DNA of 64,000 nt from Hyphomicrobiales bacterium (GTDB lineage Bacteria; Pseudomonadota; Alphaproteobacteria; Rhizobiales; Xanthobacteraceae), in NCBI GenBank assembly GCA_017305455.1, contig JAFKKO010000116.1, positions 1-64,000 on the forward strand, written 5' to 3'. How positions within the stretch are numbered: the first letter of the stretch is position 1; every line of letters begins with the position of its first letter. Below are positions 26,987 through 36,673 of this stretch, one piece after another. The notes under the pieces are model-generated. The model was given only the letters and a program-made list of their open reading frames with translations, did no database searches and was not told the origin of the DNA. The position numbers were made by a program, and so were the translations under genes.

Positions 26987-27721
26987 ATGAGAACGGGCGA
27001 ATCGAAGCCCTTGGAGCGGCTCTTGGCGCAAACCTACATCCTCGATCTGGCGGCCGACCGGGCGCGGGCTTTGGCGCTGACGCCCGTTTCACGTGAAACG
27101 GCGCAGCGGCTCGATGCCTATGTCGCGCTGTTGCTGCAGTGGCAGGCCAAGACCAACCTGGTGTCGCCGGCGACCCTGCCGCATCTGTGGACCCGGCATG
27201 TCGCGGATTCCCTGCAACTGCTCGAGCTTGCCCCGACCGCCAAAATCTGGGTCGATTTCGGCAGCGGCGGCGGCTTTCCGGGCGTCGTGCTGGCCTGTGC
27301 GTTGGCGCAGACGGAGGACGCCATGGTCCATCTGGTCGAGCGCAACGCCAAGAAGGCCGCCTTTCTGCGCGAGGCGCTGCGGGTGACCGGCGGCCGCGGC
27401 ACCGTGCACCTGTCGGATATCGGGGATTACGTGGAAAGTTTCTCTGGCCCGGTGGATTGCGTCACCGCCCGCGCGCTGGCTCCGCTACAGATGCTGCTCG
27501 GCTTCGCGGAACCCCTGGTGCAAGGTGGTGCCAAAGCGATCTTTCTCAAGGGTCAAGATGTAGAGTTGGAATTGACGGAAGCCACTAAATACTGGAAAAT
27601 TGAACCTCGGCTTCATCCCAGCCGCACCGGCGACGGCCGGCTGGTCGAGGTTGAGCGGATCGAGCGGCGTGATCCGGCATCCGCCGCCAACAGACATGGT
27701 CAGGCGCATGAACGGAATTGA
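26987..27721 (+). CDS. rsmG: 16S rRNA (guanine-N7) methyltransferase RsmG
   Basis: RsmG (GidB) methylates G527 of 16S rRNA using S-adenosylmethionine. The 244-residue protein has the Rossmann-type SAM loop WVDFGSGGGFPGVVLA (about 84-99), LQWQAKTNLVSPATLP and the motif CVTARALAPLQMLL. Loss of this enzyme in other bacteria gives low-level streptomycin resistance. The ATG used gives a slightly long N-terminus; later starts cannot be excluded. A perfect parS core lies inside the gene at 27086-27099. Its end overlaps the parA start by 14 bases. Confidence 0.94.
   Translation: MRTGESKPLERLLAQTYILDLAADRARALALTPVSRETAQRLDAYVALLLQWQAKTNLVSPATLPHLWTRHVADSLQLLELAPTAKIWVDFGSGGGFPGVVLACALAQTEDAMVHLVERNAKKAAFLREALRVTGGRGTVHLSDIGDYVESFSGPVDCVTARALAPLQMLLGFAEPLVQGGAKAIFLKGQDVELELTEATKYWKIEPRLHPSRTGDGRLVEVERIERRDPASAANRHGQAHERN
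27086..27099. other. parS site 5, inside rsmG
   Basis: A perfect GTTTCACGTGAAAC core lies in the coding sequence for residues VSRET (about 34-38) of RsmG. The amino acids TPVSRET are common at this place in alphaproteobacterial RsmG, so protein and DNA-site constraints may coincide. Confidence 0.8.
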
Positions 27722-28562
27722 CGGGATTTTCAACGGCGACAGCGGGACGGTTCACGAGGCCGGCCAGCCGCGCATTCTGGCGCTCGCCAACCAGAAGGGC
27801 GGGGTCGGCAAGACCACCACCGCGATCAATCTCGGCACCGCGCTGGCCGCGATCGGCGAGCGGGTGCTGATCGTTGATCTCGACCCGCAGGGTAACGCCT
27901 CCACTGGCCTTGGCATCGACCGCCGCAACCGCAGCTGTTCGACCTATGACGTGTTGATCGGCGAGGCCAAATTGCGCGAGGCGATTGTGCCGACCGCGGT
28001 GCCGCGCCTGCATATCGCCGCCTCCACCATGGATCTGTCCGGCCTCGAGCTCGAGCTCGGCACCACGCGCGACCGCGCCTTCCGGCTGCGCGACGCCATC
28101 GCCGACCTCAACAAGAATGTCGCGCCCGATACCGACTACACTTATGTGCTGATCGATTGTCCGCCCTCGCTCAACCTGATCACGGTGAACGCGATGGCGG
28201 CGGCGCATGCCATTCTGGTGCCGCTGCAATGCGAGTTCTTCGCGCTCGAAGGTCTGTCGCAATTGCTGCAGACGGTGGAGCAGGTCCGCACCACGCTCAA
28301 TCCGGCGCTGACCATCCACGGCATCGTGCTGACCATGTTCGACTCGCGCAACAATCTGTCGAACCAGGTCGTCGCCGATGTGCGCGAGTTCATGGGCAAC
28401 AAGGTCTACGAGACCATGATCCCGCGCAACGTGCGGGTCTCGGAGGCGCCGTCCTACGGCAAGCCGGTGCTGGTCTACGATCTGAAGTGTGTCGGCAGCG
28501 AGGCCTATCTCAAGCTCGCGACCGAAGTGATCCAGCGCGAGCGCGAGTTGCGGACGCACTAA
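27708..28562 (+). CDS. parA: Chromosome partitioning ATPase ParA
   Basis: ParA is the Walker-type ATPase that pulls or positions the ParB-parS complex during chromosome segregation. The 284-residue protein has the deviant Walker A KGGVGKTT (residues 30-37), the A' motif LIVDLDPQGNAS and LIDCPPSLNL. A short N-terminus without a DNA-binding helix marks it as the chromosomal (Soj) type. The ATG for MNGIDG is used; an ATG four codons upstream (27696) is equally in frame. It overlaps rsmG by 14 bases, implying coupling. Confidence 0.96.
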   Translation: MNGIDGIFNGDSGTVHEAGQPRILALANQKGGVGKTTTAINLGTALAAIGERVLIVDLDPQGNASTGLGIDRRNRSCSTYDVLIGEAKLREAIVPTAVPRLHIAASTMDLSGLELELGTTRDRAFRLRDAIADLNKNVAPDTDYTYVLIDCPPSLNLITVNAMAAAHAILVPLQCEFFALEGLSQLLQTVEQVRTTLNPALTIHGIVLTMFDSRNNLSNQVVADVREFMGNKVYETMIPRNVRVSEAPSYGKPVLVYDLKCVGSEAYLKLATEVIQRERELRTH

Positions 28563-28709
28563 TCATCACACCGCGCGAACGGTCCCGAACATTACAGGTC
28601 ATGTTGATTTAATACGCAGTTCATCTTCGCAAAACGACGCGAATTTCTTCCGAAGATGAGGTGCGCTCGAAGCTGTGGAGTGCGTGAGTTGAGTGCAAGG
28701 GAGACGGCG

Positions 28710-29597
28710 ATGGCCGACGAAGCGCGTTCGCGACTGGGACGAGGTCTTGCGAGTCTGATCGGCGATGTCGGCGGCGAGGCCGCGCATGTCGAGCGTCCCG
28801 CGCGCACGCCGCGCAAGGTGCCGATCGAATTTATCAAAGCCAATCCGCACAACCCGCGCCGCGCGTTTTCCGACGCAGAGCTCGATGAACTCTCCGCGTC
28901 GATCAAGCAGCACGGTGTGATCCAGCCGATCGTGGTGCGCGCGGTGAAGGGCGCGCAGGATCGCTACGAGATCATCGCCGGCGAACGGCGCTGGCGCGCC
29001 TCGCAGCGCGCCGGCCTGCATGAGGTGCCGATCGTCACCATCGATGTCAGCGATTCGGATGCGCTGGAGATCGCGATCATCGAGAACGTGCAGCGCTCCG
29101 ATCTCAACGCGATGGAAGAGGCGCAGGGCTATCACGCGCTGGCAAACGACTACAAACGCAACGCCGAGGACATCGCCAGGATCGTCGGCAAGAGCCGCAG
29201 CCATGTCGCCAACATGATGCGGCTGACGAAACTGCCCGATGATGTGCAGGCGCTGATCTCTGAAGGCAAATTGACCGCGGGCCATGCGCGCGCGCTGATC
29301 AACGTGCCCGATCCGCTTGCGGCGGCGAAGCGCATCATCGCCGAAGGTCTCACCGTGCGCCAGGTCGAGGCGCTGGCGCATGAGGAAGGCGTGCCGCAGC
29401 GTGCGCAGGCCACGCGCGCGAAAGCCGGCCGCGCACCGAAGGATGCCGACACGATTGCGCTGGAAAAGCGCATCAGCGACGTGCTCGGCCTCAAGGTCAG
29501 CGTCGATCACCGCGATCCCGGCGGCATGGTGCAGATCAAGTACCGCGATCTCGAACAGCTCGACGAAATTCTGCGGCGGCTGGAAGGCGGGCGGTAG
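28710..29597 (+). CDS. parB: Chromosome partitioning protein ParB
   Basis: ParB binds parS, spreads over nearby DNA as a CTP-dependent clamp and loads condensin. The 295-residue protein begins RSRLGRGLASLIGD, the ParA-stimulating Arg-rich motif. It has the CTP-binding elements GERRWRAS (about 91) and ENVQRSDLNAMEEA, then a helix-turn-helix (about 140-175, SRSHVANMMRLTKL) and a C-terminal dimerisation domain. The start MADEARSRLG is preceded by GGGAGACGGCG. parB follows parA after 147 bases, and matching parS sites lie 1.6-5 kb upstream. Confidence 0.96.
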   Translation: MADEARSRLGRGLASLIGDVGGEAAHVERPARTPRKVPIEFIKANPHNPRRAFSDAELDELSASIKQHGVIQPIVVRAVKGAQDRYEIIAGERRWRASQRAGLHEVPIVTIDVSDSDALEIAIIENVQRSDLNAMEEAQGYHALANDYKRNAEDIARIVGKSRSHVANMMRLTKLPDDVQALISEGKLTAGHARALINVPDPLAAAKRIIAEGLTVRQVEALAHEEGVPQRAQATRAKAGRAPKDADTIALEKRISDVLGLKVSVDHRDPGGMVQIKYRDLEQLDEILRRLEGGR

Positions 29598-29622
29598 GTT
29601 TTGTCCGGGTTGCTCGGTTTCC

Positions 29623-29708
29623 GTCATGCCCGGGCTTGACCCGGGCATCCACGATTTTTTGCGATGAGCGCAAGACGTGGATGGCCGGAATAAATCCGGC
29701 CATGACGA
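29623..29708. repeat. Palindromic repeat between parB and holA
   Basis: CGTCATGCCCGGGCTTGACCCG and GGATGGCCGGAATAAATCCGGCCATGACG form a single inverted element between convergent genes. Each arm also contains a smaller hairpin (CCCGGGCTTGACCCGGG and GGCCGGAATAAATCCGGCC). It probably doubles as a terminator for both genes. Confidence 0.8.
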
Positions 29709-29721
29709 AGATAATCAGCGA

Positions 29722-30750
29722 TTACCCACGCCGTCTCGCGTTGACCGCAATCGACAGCAGCGCGCGCTGCGCGATGGTGACGGCGAGGTCTGGCTGCTTG
29801 CGCATGTCGAATGCGGCTTCGGCAAGCTGCGCGATGATTTTCAGCAGCCGCTCGGTGCCGGTCTGGCGCAAGGCCGCTTCCACCGATGTCTTGCGCGAGA
29901 AATGCAGGCGCGGAAAGCCGCTGTCGAGCGCTTCCATCGCGCTGCGCCCTTCGTCCATCGACAGCCGCGCCTTGTGCAATTGTGCGGCCTGGCGCTGCGC
30001 CGAGGCGATGATCATCCCGGGATAGGTGCCGGCGGCCATCGCCTTGGCGAAAGCGGTTTCCATCTCGGCGACGCGGCCGGCAAACGCGCCATCGACAATC
30101 GGATCGAGCGCGAGGCCCGATGCATCGGTGACGATGGCGGCGACGTCGGCCAGCGTGATCTCGCGGGCGCCGTGGGCGTAAAGCGCGAGCTTGCGGATCT
30201 CGTTGCGCGAAGCCTGCCGGTCGCCGCCGAGCAAAGCTGAGAGAGCGGCGCGGGCATCGGGCGCGATGCGCAGGTTCGAGGCGCGCAATTCGTCGTCGAT
30301 CAGTTTTGCCAGATCGCGCTCGGTGTCGGCATAGCAGGCGATCGCCACGGCATTCTTGGCGCGCTCGCAGGCCTTGCGCAGCGGTGCGTCGGGCCGCAGC
30401 TCGCCGGCCTCGATCACGATGCGGCAATCCTTCGGCGGCATCTCGGCCAGCGTGTCGATGCCGCTGGCGAAATTGCGGGTGCCGGCGCGAATGCGGATGG
30501 CGCGGCGGCCGCCGAACAGCGGCACCGTCATCGCTTCATCGACCAGGCGCGAGGGCTCGGCGGCAAGATCGTCGCCGTCCATCTTCACCATCGAGAACGG
30601 ATCGTTCGGATCATCGACCGCGGAGGCAAGCAGCGCGTCGGCGCGCTCGCGCACCAGGCCTGCATCCGGTCCATACAGAAGAATGATTGGCCGCGCCGGA
30701 TCGGGACGCGCGAGAAAGCTGTCGATCTCCTTGCCGCGCAGCGCTGTCAT
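29722..30750 (-). CDS. holA: DNA polymerase III delta subunit
   Basis: HolA is the clamp-loader subunit that opens the beta sliding clamp. The 342-residue protein has the family start RPIILLYGPDAGLVRERADALL, a degenerate AAA+ fold without a working P-loop, and a collar domain with LDALLGGDR-type sequence (here LSALLGGDRQASRNEIRKLALY). Conservation of delta is low in general, but length and segment order fit. It lies 25 bases after lptE in the leuS-lptE-holA group. Confidence 0.92.
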   Translation of the reverse strand: MTALRGKEIDSFLARPDPARPIILLYGPDAGLVRERADALLASAVDDPNDPFSMVKMDGDDLAAEPSRLVDEAMTVPLFGGRRAIRIRAGTRNFASGIDTLAEMPPKDCRIVIEAGELRPDAPLRKACERAKNAVAIACYADTERDLAKLIDDELRASNLRIAPDARAALSALLGGDRQASRNEIRKLALYAHGAREITLADVAAIVTDASGLALDPIVDGAFAGRVAEMETAFAKAMAAGTYPGMIIASAQRQAAQLHKARLSMDEGRSAMEALDSGFPRLHFSRKTSVEAALRQTGTERLLKIIAQLAEAAFDMRKQPDLAVTIAQRALLSIAVNARRRG

Positions 30751-30775
30751 GGCGGGTGTCCCGCGCGAGCGCCGG

Positions 30776-31330
30776 TCAGGTGCCGGCGTACATGAAGGAG
30801 GCGAGCCGGGTCGAGATCGCCTCGGCGATCACCTTGGCGGCGCGATCCTCGGCGTCACGCAGGCCGCGCTGGCGCGCGAAACGCTGTTCCTGACCGGGAA
30901 TGTCGTAGGACACCCGCGCGGTCGAGGAGCCGGTCATCACTGTCTTGTCGGTGGCGATGTCGACGAGTCGATAGGTCGCGTCGATGCCGTAGTTCTCGAT
31001 GTTGGGCAGCGAGGTGGCGGGATCGACGATCACCGACAGACGCGAGGTCCGCAAAGTGAGGATCAGCTTGTGGGTCGGCGGCGCGCCGGTGGCGCTGCCA
31101 TAGGCGCGGAACATCAGCTCGTTGCGGATCGCCACGCCGAGCCGCGCCTCGCGCGAGCCGTTCGGCACCGCGACCGGCGGGAATTCGATCGCGGCGAGCT
31201 TGTCGCGCAGCCCCGGTCCGCCATCGAGCCCGCGTTCGGCATACATCGGCTGGAAGCAGCCGGCGGTGAGCGCGGCCAAAGCGGCCACGGCTGCCAGCCG
31301 CGCGACGATGCGGGTCTTAAACCACGACAT
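30776..31330 (-). CDS. lptE: LPS-assembly lipoprotein LptE
   Basis: LptE is the outer-membrane lipoprotein that plugs the LptD barrel for lipopolysaccharide insertion. The 184-residue precursor has a basic start, a hydrophobic run and the lipobox LTAGC (Cys at about 25), followed by FQPMYAERG. The RGL and ALL-type strands later fit the LptE fold, though the family is weakly conserved. It overlaps the 3' end of leuS by 14 bases; the leuS-lptE-holA order is widespread in proteobacteria, which supports the call. Confidence 0.9.
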   Translation of the reverse strand: MSWFKTRIVARLAAVAALAALTAGCFQPMYAERGLDGGPGLRDKLAAIEFPPVAVPNGSREARLGVAIRNELMFRAYGSATGAPPTHKLILTLRTSRLSVIVDPATSLPNIENYGIDATYRLVDIATDKTVMTGSSTARVSYDIPGQEQRFARQRGLRDAEDRAAKVIAEAISTRLASFMYAGT

Positions 31331-33950
31331 TCACGATCCTCTGCGGAACCACGATAATCTTGCGGGGGGTGGCCCCGGCCAGAGCGGTTTTTACCGCATC
31401 GAGCGCCAAAACGGCAGCCTCAATTTCCGGATTCGTGGCATTTCGGGCGACCGTGACATCGCCGCGCTTCTTGCCGTTGATCTGGACCGGCAGGGTCATG
31501 CTGTCCTCGACCAGCAAGGTCGGCTCAACCTGGGGCCAGCGTGCCTCGGAGACTAGCCCCTCGCCACCAAGCACGCTCCAGCATTCCTCGGCGAGGTGCG
31601 GCATCATCGGCGAGACCAGCCGCACCAGGACGTCGAACGCCTCGCGCACCGCGCCGGCGAGTGCCGGTTCCTTGGTGAAGGTTTTGGCGGAATCATCGAC
31701 GGTCTCGGCCAGAGTGCCGACAAAAGCGTAGAGCTTGGCAATTGCGGTGTTGAAGCGCAGCCGCTCGATCGCGGCCGACACGTCGGCCAATGCACGATGC
31801 GTCGCCGAGCGCAGCGCCTTCGCCGCGGCATGGGTGTTGTCCAGCACCATATCGGAGCGCGCCGGCAGCAGCGGCGCCGCGACATTGACCAGACGCCAGA
31901 TGCGCTGCACGAAACGGTTGGCGCCCTGTACGCCTTCCTCGCTCCAGATCACGTCGCGATCCGGCGGGGAGTCCGACAGCATGAACCAGCGCGCGGTGTC
32001 GGCGCCGTAGCTGCCGATGATGTCGTCGGGATCGACGGTGTTGCGCTTGGACTTCGACATCTTCTCGATCGAGCCGATCTCGATTGCCTCGCCGCTCGCC
32101 AGCAGCGTGGCGCGGCGCTGGTCGCCCATGCCGTCGATCGCGATCTCGTTCGGCGCGGCCCAGCTTCCGTCGGCCTTCTTGTAGGTCTCGTGCACCACCA
32201 TGCCCTGCGTGAACAGGCCGGCGAACGGCTCGTCGAGACCGACATGGCCGGTGGCCTTCATCGCGCGGGTGAAGAAGCGCGAATACAGAAGATGCAGAAT
32301 CGCGTGCTCGATGCCGCCGATATACTGATCGACCGGCATCATCGCATCCACCACCTTGCGCGTGGTCGGCGCGTTCTCGTTCCACGGATCGGTGAAGCGC
32401 GCGAAGTACCACGACGAATCCACGAAGGTATCCATGGTGTCGGTCTCGCGCCGCGCCTTGCCGCCGCATTGCGGACAGGCGACCTGCTTCCAGGTCGGAT
32501 GACGGTCGAGCGGATTGCCGGGGCGATCGAATTCGACATCGTCCGGCAGCTTCACCGGCAGGTCCTTGATCGGCACCGGCACGGTGCCGCAGCTCTCGCA
32601 GTGGATGATCGGAATCGGGCAGCCCCAATAACGCTGGCGCGAGATGCCCCAGTCGCGCAGCCGGAAATTGACCTGGCGTTTGGCGACGGCGCGATGGCCG
32701 AGCGTCGCCGCTTCCAGCCGCTTCGCCACTTCTTCCTTGGCGTCCGCGATGGTCATGCCGTCGAGGAAGCGCGAATTGATCATGCGGCCGTCGCCGTCAT
32801 AAGCGGTGTCGGTGATGACGAAGCTCGCGGGGTCCTGTCCCTCCGGACAGACCACCGGAATATTGCCGAGGCCGTATTTGTTGACGAAATCGAGGTCGCG
32901 CTGGTCATGCGCCGGGCAGCCGAAGATCGCGCCGGTGCCGTAGTCCATCAGCACGAAATTGGCGACATAGACCGGCAATTGCCATGACGGATCGAGCGGA
33001 TGCACCGCCTTGATGCCGGTGTCGAACCCCATCTTCTCGGCGGTCTCGATATCGGCCAGCGCGGTGCCGCTGCGACGGCAGTCCTCGATGAAAGCGGCGA
33101 GCGCCGGATTTGTCTTGGCGGCGGCGGCGGCCAGCGGATGGTCCGCCGACAGCGCGACGAACTTCGCGCCGAACAGCGTGTCGGGCCGTGTGGTGAAGAT
33201 CTCGACTTCGCTTTCGCCGGCCGGCGTGGTTGTGGCATCGAGCGCGAAGCGGACCAGCAGGCCCTCGGAGCGGCCGATCCAGTTGCGCTGCATCAGCCGC
33301 ACCTTCTCGGGCCAGCGCTCCAGCGTGTCGATCGCCGACAGCAGATCGTCGGCATAGTCGCTGATCTTGAAGAACCATTGCGTCAGTTCGCGCTGCTCGA
33401 CCAGCGCGCCGGAGCGCCAGCCGCGCCCGTCGATCACCTGCTCATTGGCGAGCACGGTCTGATCGACCGGGTCCCAGTTCACCTTGGACTGCTTGCGCTC
33501 GACGAGGCCCGCCTTGAGGAAGTCGAGGAACATGCGCTGCTGATGCTTGTAGTAGGACGGATCGCAGGTCGCGATCTCGCGTGACCAGTCCAGCGACAGC
33601 CCCATTGATTTGAGCTGCGCCTTCATCGCGGCGATGTTGGCGTAGGTCCATTTCGCCGGATGGGTCTTGTTCTGCATCGCGGCGTTTTCCGCCGGCATGC
33701 CGAAGGCGTCCCAGCCCATCGGGTGCAGCACGTTGTAGCCTTTCGCCCGCATGTAGCGCGCGATCACGTCGCCCATGGTGTAGTTGCGGACGTGACCCAT
33801 GTGGATGCGCCCCGACGGATAGGGGAACATCTCGAGCACGTAGTATTTCGGCCGGGGATCGTCGTTGCGGGTCGTGAAGATGCCCTGCTCATCCCATTTC
33901 TGTTGCCACCGCGGTTCGGATTCGCGGGCGTTGTAACGTTCGGTGCTCAT
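31317..33950 (-). CDS. leuS: Leucyl-tRNA synthetase
   Basis: LeuS charges tRNA-Leu with leucine. The 877-residue enzyme has the class I signatures [16 protein letters not shown] (HIGH-like) and [11 protein letters not shown] (KMSKS). A CP1 editing domain (about 230-420) lies between them with [16 protein letters not shown] zinc-like CESCG/CPQCG pair is visible in the ZN-1 region. It begins the leuS-lptE-holA operon; the promoter should lie in the 206-base gap to the upstream cyclase gene. Confidence 0.98.
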   Translation of the reverse strand: MSTERYNARESEPRWQQKWDEQGIFTTRNDDPRPKYYVLEMFPYPSGRIHMGHVRNYTMGDVIARYMRAKGYNVLHPMGWDAFGMPAENAAMQNKTHPAKWTYANIAAMKAQLKSMGLSLDWSREIATCDPSYYKHQQRMFLDFLKAGLVERKQSKVNWDPVDQTVLANEQVIDGRGWRSGALVEQRELTQWFFKISDYADDLLSAIDTLERWPEKVRLMQRNWIGRSEGLLVRFALDATTTPAGESEVEIFTTRPDTLFGAKFVALSADHPLAAAAAKTNPALAAFIEDCRRSGTALADIETAEKMGFDTGIKAVHPLDPSWQLPVYVANFVLMDYGTGAIFGCPAHDQRDLDFVNKYGLGNIPVVCPEGQDPASFVITDTAYDGDGRMINSRFLDGMTIADAKEEVAKRLEAATLGHRAVAKRQVNFRLRDWGISRQRYWGCPIPIIHCESCGTVPVPIKDLPVKLPDDVEFDRPGNPLDRHPTWKQVACPQCGGKARRETDTMDTFVDSSWYFARFTDPWNENAPTTRKVVDAMMPVDQYIGGIEHAILHLLYSRFFTRAMKATGHVGLDEPFAGLFTQGMVVHETYKKADGSWAAPNEIAIDGMGDQRRATLLASGEAIEIGSIEKMSKSKRNTVDPDDIIGSYGADTARWFMLSDSPPDRDVIWSEEGVQGANRFVQRIWRLVNVAAPLLPARSDMVLDNTHAAAKALRSATHRALADVSAAIERLRFNTAIAKLYAFVGTLAETVDDSAKTFTKEPALAGAVREAFDVLVRLVSPMMPHLAEECWSVLGGEGLVSEARWPQVEPTLLVEDSMTLPVQINGKKRGDVTVARNATNPEIEAAVLALDAVKTALAGATPRKIIVVPQRIVNVVV

Positions 33951-34030
33951 GGAATCGGGGTCTGCTTGGTTGGAAGGTTGGCCAACTCATACGTGGTTTC
34001 GGCGCGGGAGGAAACCATGCGAAAGGGCCG

Positions 34031-34050
34031 GGCCGGCGCGCAAGCCGGCC
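34031..34050 (-). terminator. Hairpin after the diguanylate cyclase gene
   Basis: GGCCGGC and GCCGGCC form a perfect 7-bp stem with a GCGCAA loop in the 206-base gap between the cyclase gene and leuS. On the minus strand it is followed by a weak CCCTTTC tail, so it is only a possible terminator. Confidence 0.35.
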
Positions 34051-34156
34051 GGAAAGGACCCGGCGGATCCGCCTTGGAACGGAAAAAGTCGCGCTGGGGG
34101 CGCGGCAGGCGCCCCGAACCCGTCATGGGTCCGCGATGGCGCCGCCGCGGCGGGGC

Positions 34157-35848
34157 TCAACTCGCCAGCGACAGCGTCGTGGAATCGGTCCGGGCCAGGG
34201 CGTGGGCCACCACCGTGTTGCGGCCGCGGTGCTTGGCGGCGTAGAGCGCGGCGTCGGCGGCTTCGATCAGCGTTTCCGGATGGGCGCACTCGCTCGGCGT
34301 CATCGAGGCGATACCGGCGCTGATGGTGACACAGCGGAAATCGCTCATGCTGTGCGGAAGCGCCAGCATTTCGATTTCGGAGCGGACCATTTCGCCGATC
34401 TCGAACGCCCTTTTGCCCTCGACATTCGGCAACAGCAGGCAGAATTCCTCGCCGCCATAGCGCGCGGCGAAACTCGAGGTCCTCATCGCGATGGCGGACA
34501 GGACTTCGCCGATCTTGCCGAGGCAGGCGTCGCCTTCCGGATGACCGTAGGTGTCGTTGAACAGCTTGAAACGATCGACATCGATCATGATGATCGACAT
34601 CGTGCAGCCGGTCTGCACCGCTTTCATCCACTCGAAATCGAGCCGGCTCTGGAAGCCGCGGCGGTTGGCAAGACCTGAAATCACGTCGACCGAGGCCATC
34701 ACGGTGAGGCGGTTGTTGGTCGCCAGCAGATCGCGCTCGCGTTCGGCGAGCTGGTCCGCCATGCGGTTGAAGGCGCGGGCCAGCGGTTTGAATTCGTGCG
34801 GCAGCGGTGTGGCCAGGGGGCGCGACGACAGGTCGCCGGCGCCGACGCGCTCGGCCATGTCGATGATGACGCTGATCGGGTGAACGATCAGCCGCTCGGC
34901 GACCACGCATGCGCCGATCAGTGCGCAGACGATGATCAGTGCAAACTTGCCGTAGGCGGCGCGGATGCTGTGATCGATGTCGCCAAGCATTCTGGCTTCG
35001 TTGATGCTCGCAATCATCCGCCCGGAGGTTCCCTCGACGCTGGCGAAAGTAACGATCTGCTTCTCGCCCCCGGCGGGAGTAAAATCCATTGTCCCGGATG
35101 TGCCGGAGAGCTCGGCCTCGCGGGCGGCCACCGCCTCGAGCAGGTCCGTGTCTTTCAGCGGCTTGCCGATCATCGCGGCGTTTTCTGAATTCGCCGCGAG
35201 GACGGTGCGGTCGCCGTCGACGAAAACCGCCGACATGCCCGAACGCTTGAGCGTCCGGTTGAGCAGATCCGACATCCAGTTCATATCGATCGCGGCGATC
35301 ACCACGACTTTCTTGCCGGTGGTCAGGTTCGTCGCCGGATACGCCGCCATTATGGTCGGCTGATTCGACGCTCGGCTGAAAATGTAATCGCTGATCACGA
35401 AGCTGGAGGTGGAGAGCGCGCGCTGGAAATAGTCGCGGTCGCCGAGGTTGAGTCCGATCACATGGGATGCGGTCGAACAACGCACGATGCCGTCCGTGTC
35501 GATCACCGACAGGCTGCGAATCCAGCGCAGGTCCACCCGTGCGGTGGCGCGCAGGATGGCGCAGCCCTGGGTGGCGTCCTGAGCGGTGGCGTAGACATAG
35601 GCCGACGACTTGAGAATGGCCTGCACCTTCAACACGATATCGCGCTGGACATCCGCGGCATGCTGCGCAACCCCGGAGAGTTCGGTGCCGACGAGCTCGA
35701 TCTGACTGGTGCGGGTTTCCTCGAGCCCGCGCACGCGATCGAACATCAGCGGCAAAACGAGAATCAGCGCGAGCAGGATGAGACGCGCCCGTATTCCGAA
35801 AAGCGACTTGAGTTTGAAAGGTTTGCAGCCGAAAGTGATAGCCGGCAT
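34157..35848 (-). CDS. Membrane diguanylate cyclase with Cache-type sensor and HAMP
   Basis: This protein should make cyclic di-GMP from two GTP. Order of parts: basic start, transmembrane helix (LILLALILVLPLMF, about 20-33), an extracellular double-Cache-like sensor (about 45-290), a second helix (FALIIVCALIGACVVAE), a HAMP linker (about 310-365), a short coiled stretch and a GGDEF domain. The active-site loop is GGEEF (about 464-468), preceded by the metal and substrate residues DVDRFKLFNDTYGH. The product-inhibition site RxxD is changed to RTSS. The ATG giving MPAITFG is chosen because AGGGGA lies about 8 bases before it. The ligand is unknown. Confidence 0.92.
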   Translation of the reverse strand: MPAITFGCKPFKLKSLFGIRARLILLALILVLPLMFDRVRGLEETRTSQIELVGTELSGVAQHAADVQRDIVLKVQAILKSSAYVYATAQDATQGCAILRATARVDLRWIRSLSVIDTDGIVRCSTASHVIGLNLGDRDYFQRALSTSSFVISDYIFSRASNQPTIMAAYPATNLTTGKKVVVIAAIDMNWMSDLLNRTLKRSGMSAVFVDGDRTVLAANSENAAMIGKPLKDTDLLEAVAAREAELSGTSGTMDFTPAGGEKQIVTFASVEGTSGRMIASINEARMLGDIDHSIRAAYGKFALIIVCALIGACVVAERLIVHPISVIIDMAERVGAGDLSSRPLATPLPHEFKPLARAFNRMADQLAERERDLLATNNRLTVMASVDVISGLANRRGFQSRLDFEWMKAVQTGCTMSIIMIDVDRFKLFNDTYGHPEGDACLGKIGEVLSAIAMRTSSFAARYGGEEFCLLLPNVEGKRAFEIGEMVRSEIEMLALPHSMSDFRCVTISAGIASMTPSECAHPETLIEAADAALYAAKHRGRNTVVAHALARTDSTTLSLAS

Positions 35849-35958
35849 GAAAAAATCCCCTAGGCCCCGTGCCGACACTAGAAAAAATGGCTCAAGAACC
35901 TTTTCTTGAATTCGCTAAAATTGGATTTTTCCTGCAAGTATTCCGCGGTGAGCATGCA

Positions 35959-36648
35959 ATGACGACGCAAACGCCCTCTCCGGTAACGTCCGGTTTACCA
36001 AGCGGTCTGGCTGCCGTTGAGCAGGAGATTGCGCGGGCCTGCGAGCAGGCGGGCCGCGCGCGCAGCTCGGTGACGCTGATCGCGGTCTCGAAGACGTTTC
36101 ATGCCTCCTCCATCGCGCCGGTGATCGCGGCGGGCCAGCGCCAGTTCGGCGAGAACCGGGTGCAGGAAGCCAAGGGGAAATGGCTGCCGCTGCGCGCGTC
36201 GTTTGCCGACCTCACGCTGCATCTGATCGGGCCGTTGCAATCCAACAAGGTGAAGGAGGCGGTGGCGCTGTTCGATGCGATTCATTCCGTCGACCGGCCG
36301 AGCCTGTGCGCCGCGCTCGCCAAGGAGATCAAGGCACAGCAGCGCGCGCCGCTTCTGTTTGTGCAGGTCAACACCGGCGAGGAGCCGCAGAAGGCCGGCG
36401 TCGCGCCGCAGGATGCCGATGCGTTTCTGGCAAAATGCCGCGACGAATACGGCCTGACCATTTCCGGACTGATGTGCATTCCGCCGGTCGATGAAGCGCC
36501 GGGACCGCATTTTGCCCTGACCGCGAAGATCGCCGCGCGCAACGATCTCAAATTGCTGTCGATGGGCATGAGCGCGGACTTCGCCACCGCCATCCAGTTC
36601 GGCGCGACGCACATCCGCGTCGGCTCCGCGATTTTCGGACATCGCTGA
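35959..36648 (+). CDS. yggS: YggS-type PLP homeostasis protein
   Basis: A pyridoxal-phosphate-binding protein with a single alanine-racemase-like TIM barrel and no known reaction; the family maintains vitamin B6 and amino-acid balance. The 229-residue protein has the PLP lysine in LIAVSKTFHAS, the motif FGENRVQEAKGKW, HLIGPLQSNKVKEA and LSMGMSADFATAIQFGATHIRVGSAIFG. The ATG before TTQTPSP is chosen; an upstream in-frame ATG would add about 30 atypical residues. It diverges from the cyclase gene with a 110-base shared spacer. Confidence 0.94.
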   Translation: MTTQTPSPVTSGLPSGLAAVEQEIARACEQAGRARSSVTLIAVSKTFHASSIAPVIAAGQRQFGENRVQEAKGKWLPLRASFADLTLHLIGPLQSNKVKEAVALFDAIHSVDRPSLCAALAKEIKAQQRAPLLFVQVNTGEEPQKAGVAPQDADAFLAKCRDEYGLTISGLMCIPPVDEAPGPHFALTAKIAARNDLKLLSMGMSADFATAIQFGATHIRVGSAIFGHR

Positions 36649-36673
36649 AGAGGATGGCGTCGATCCAGCTGTC

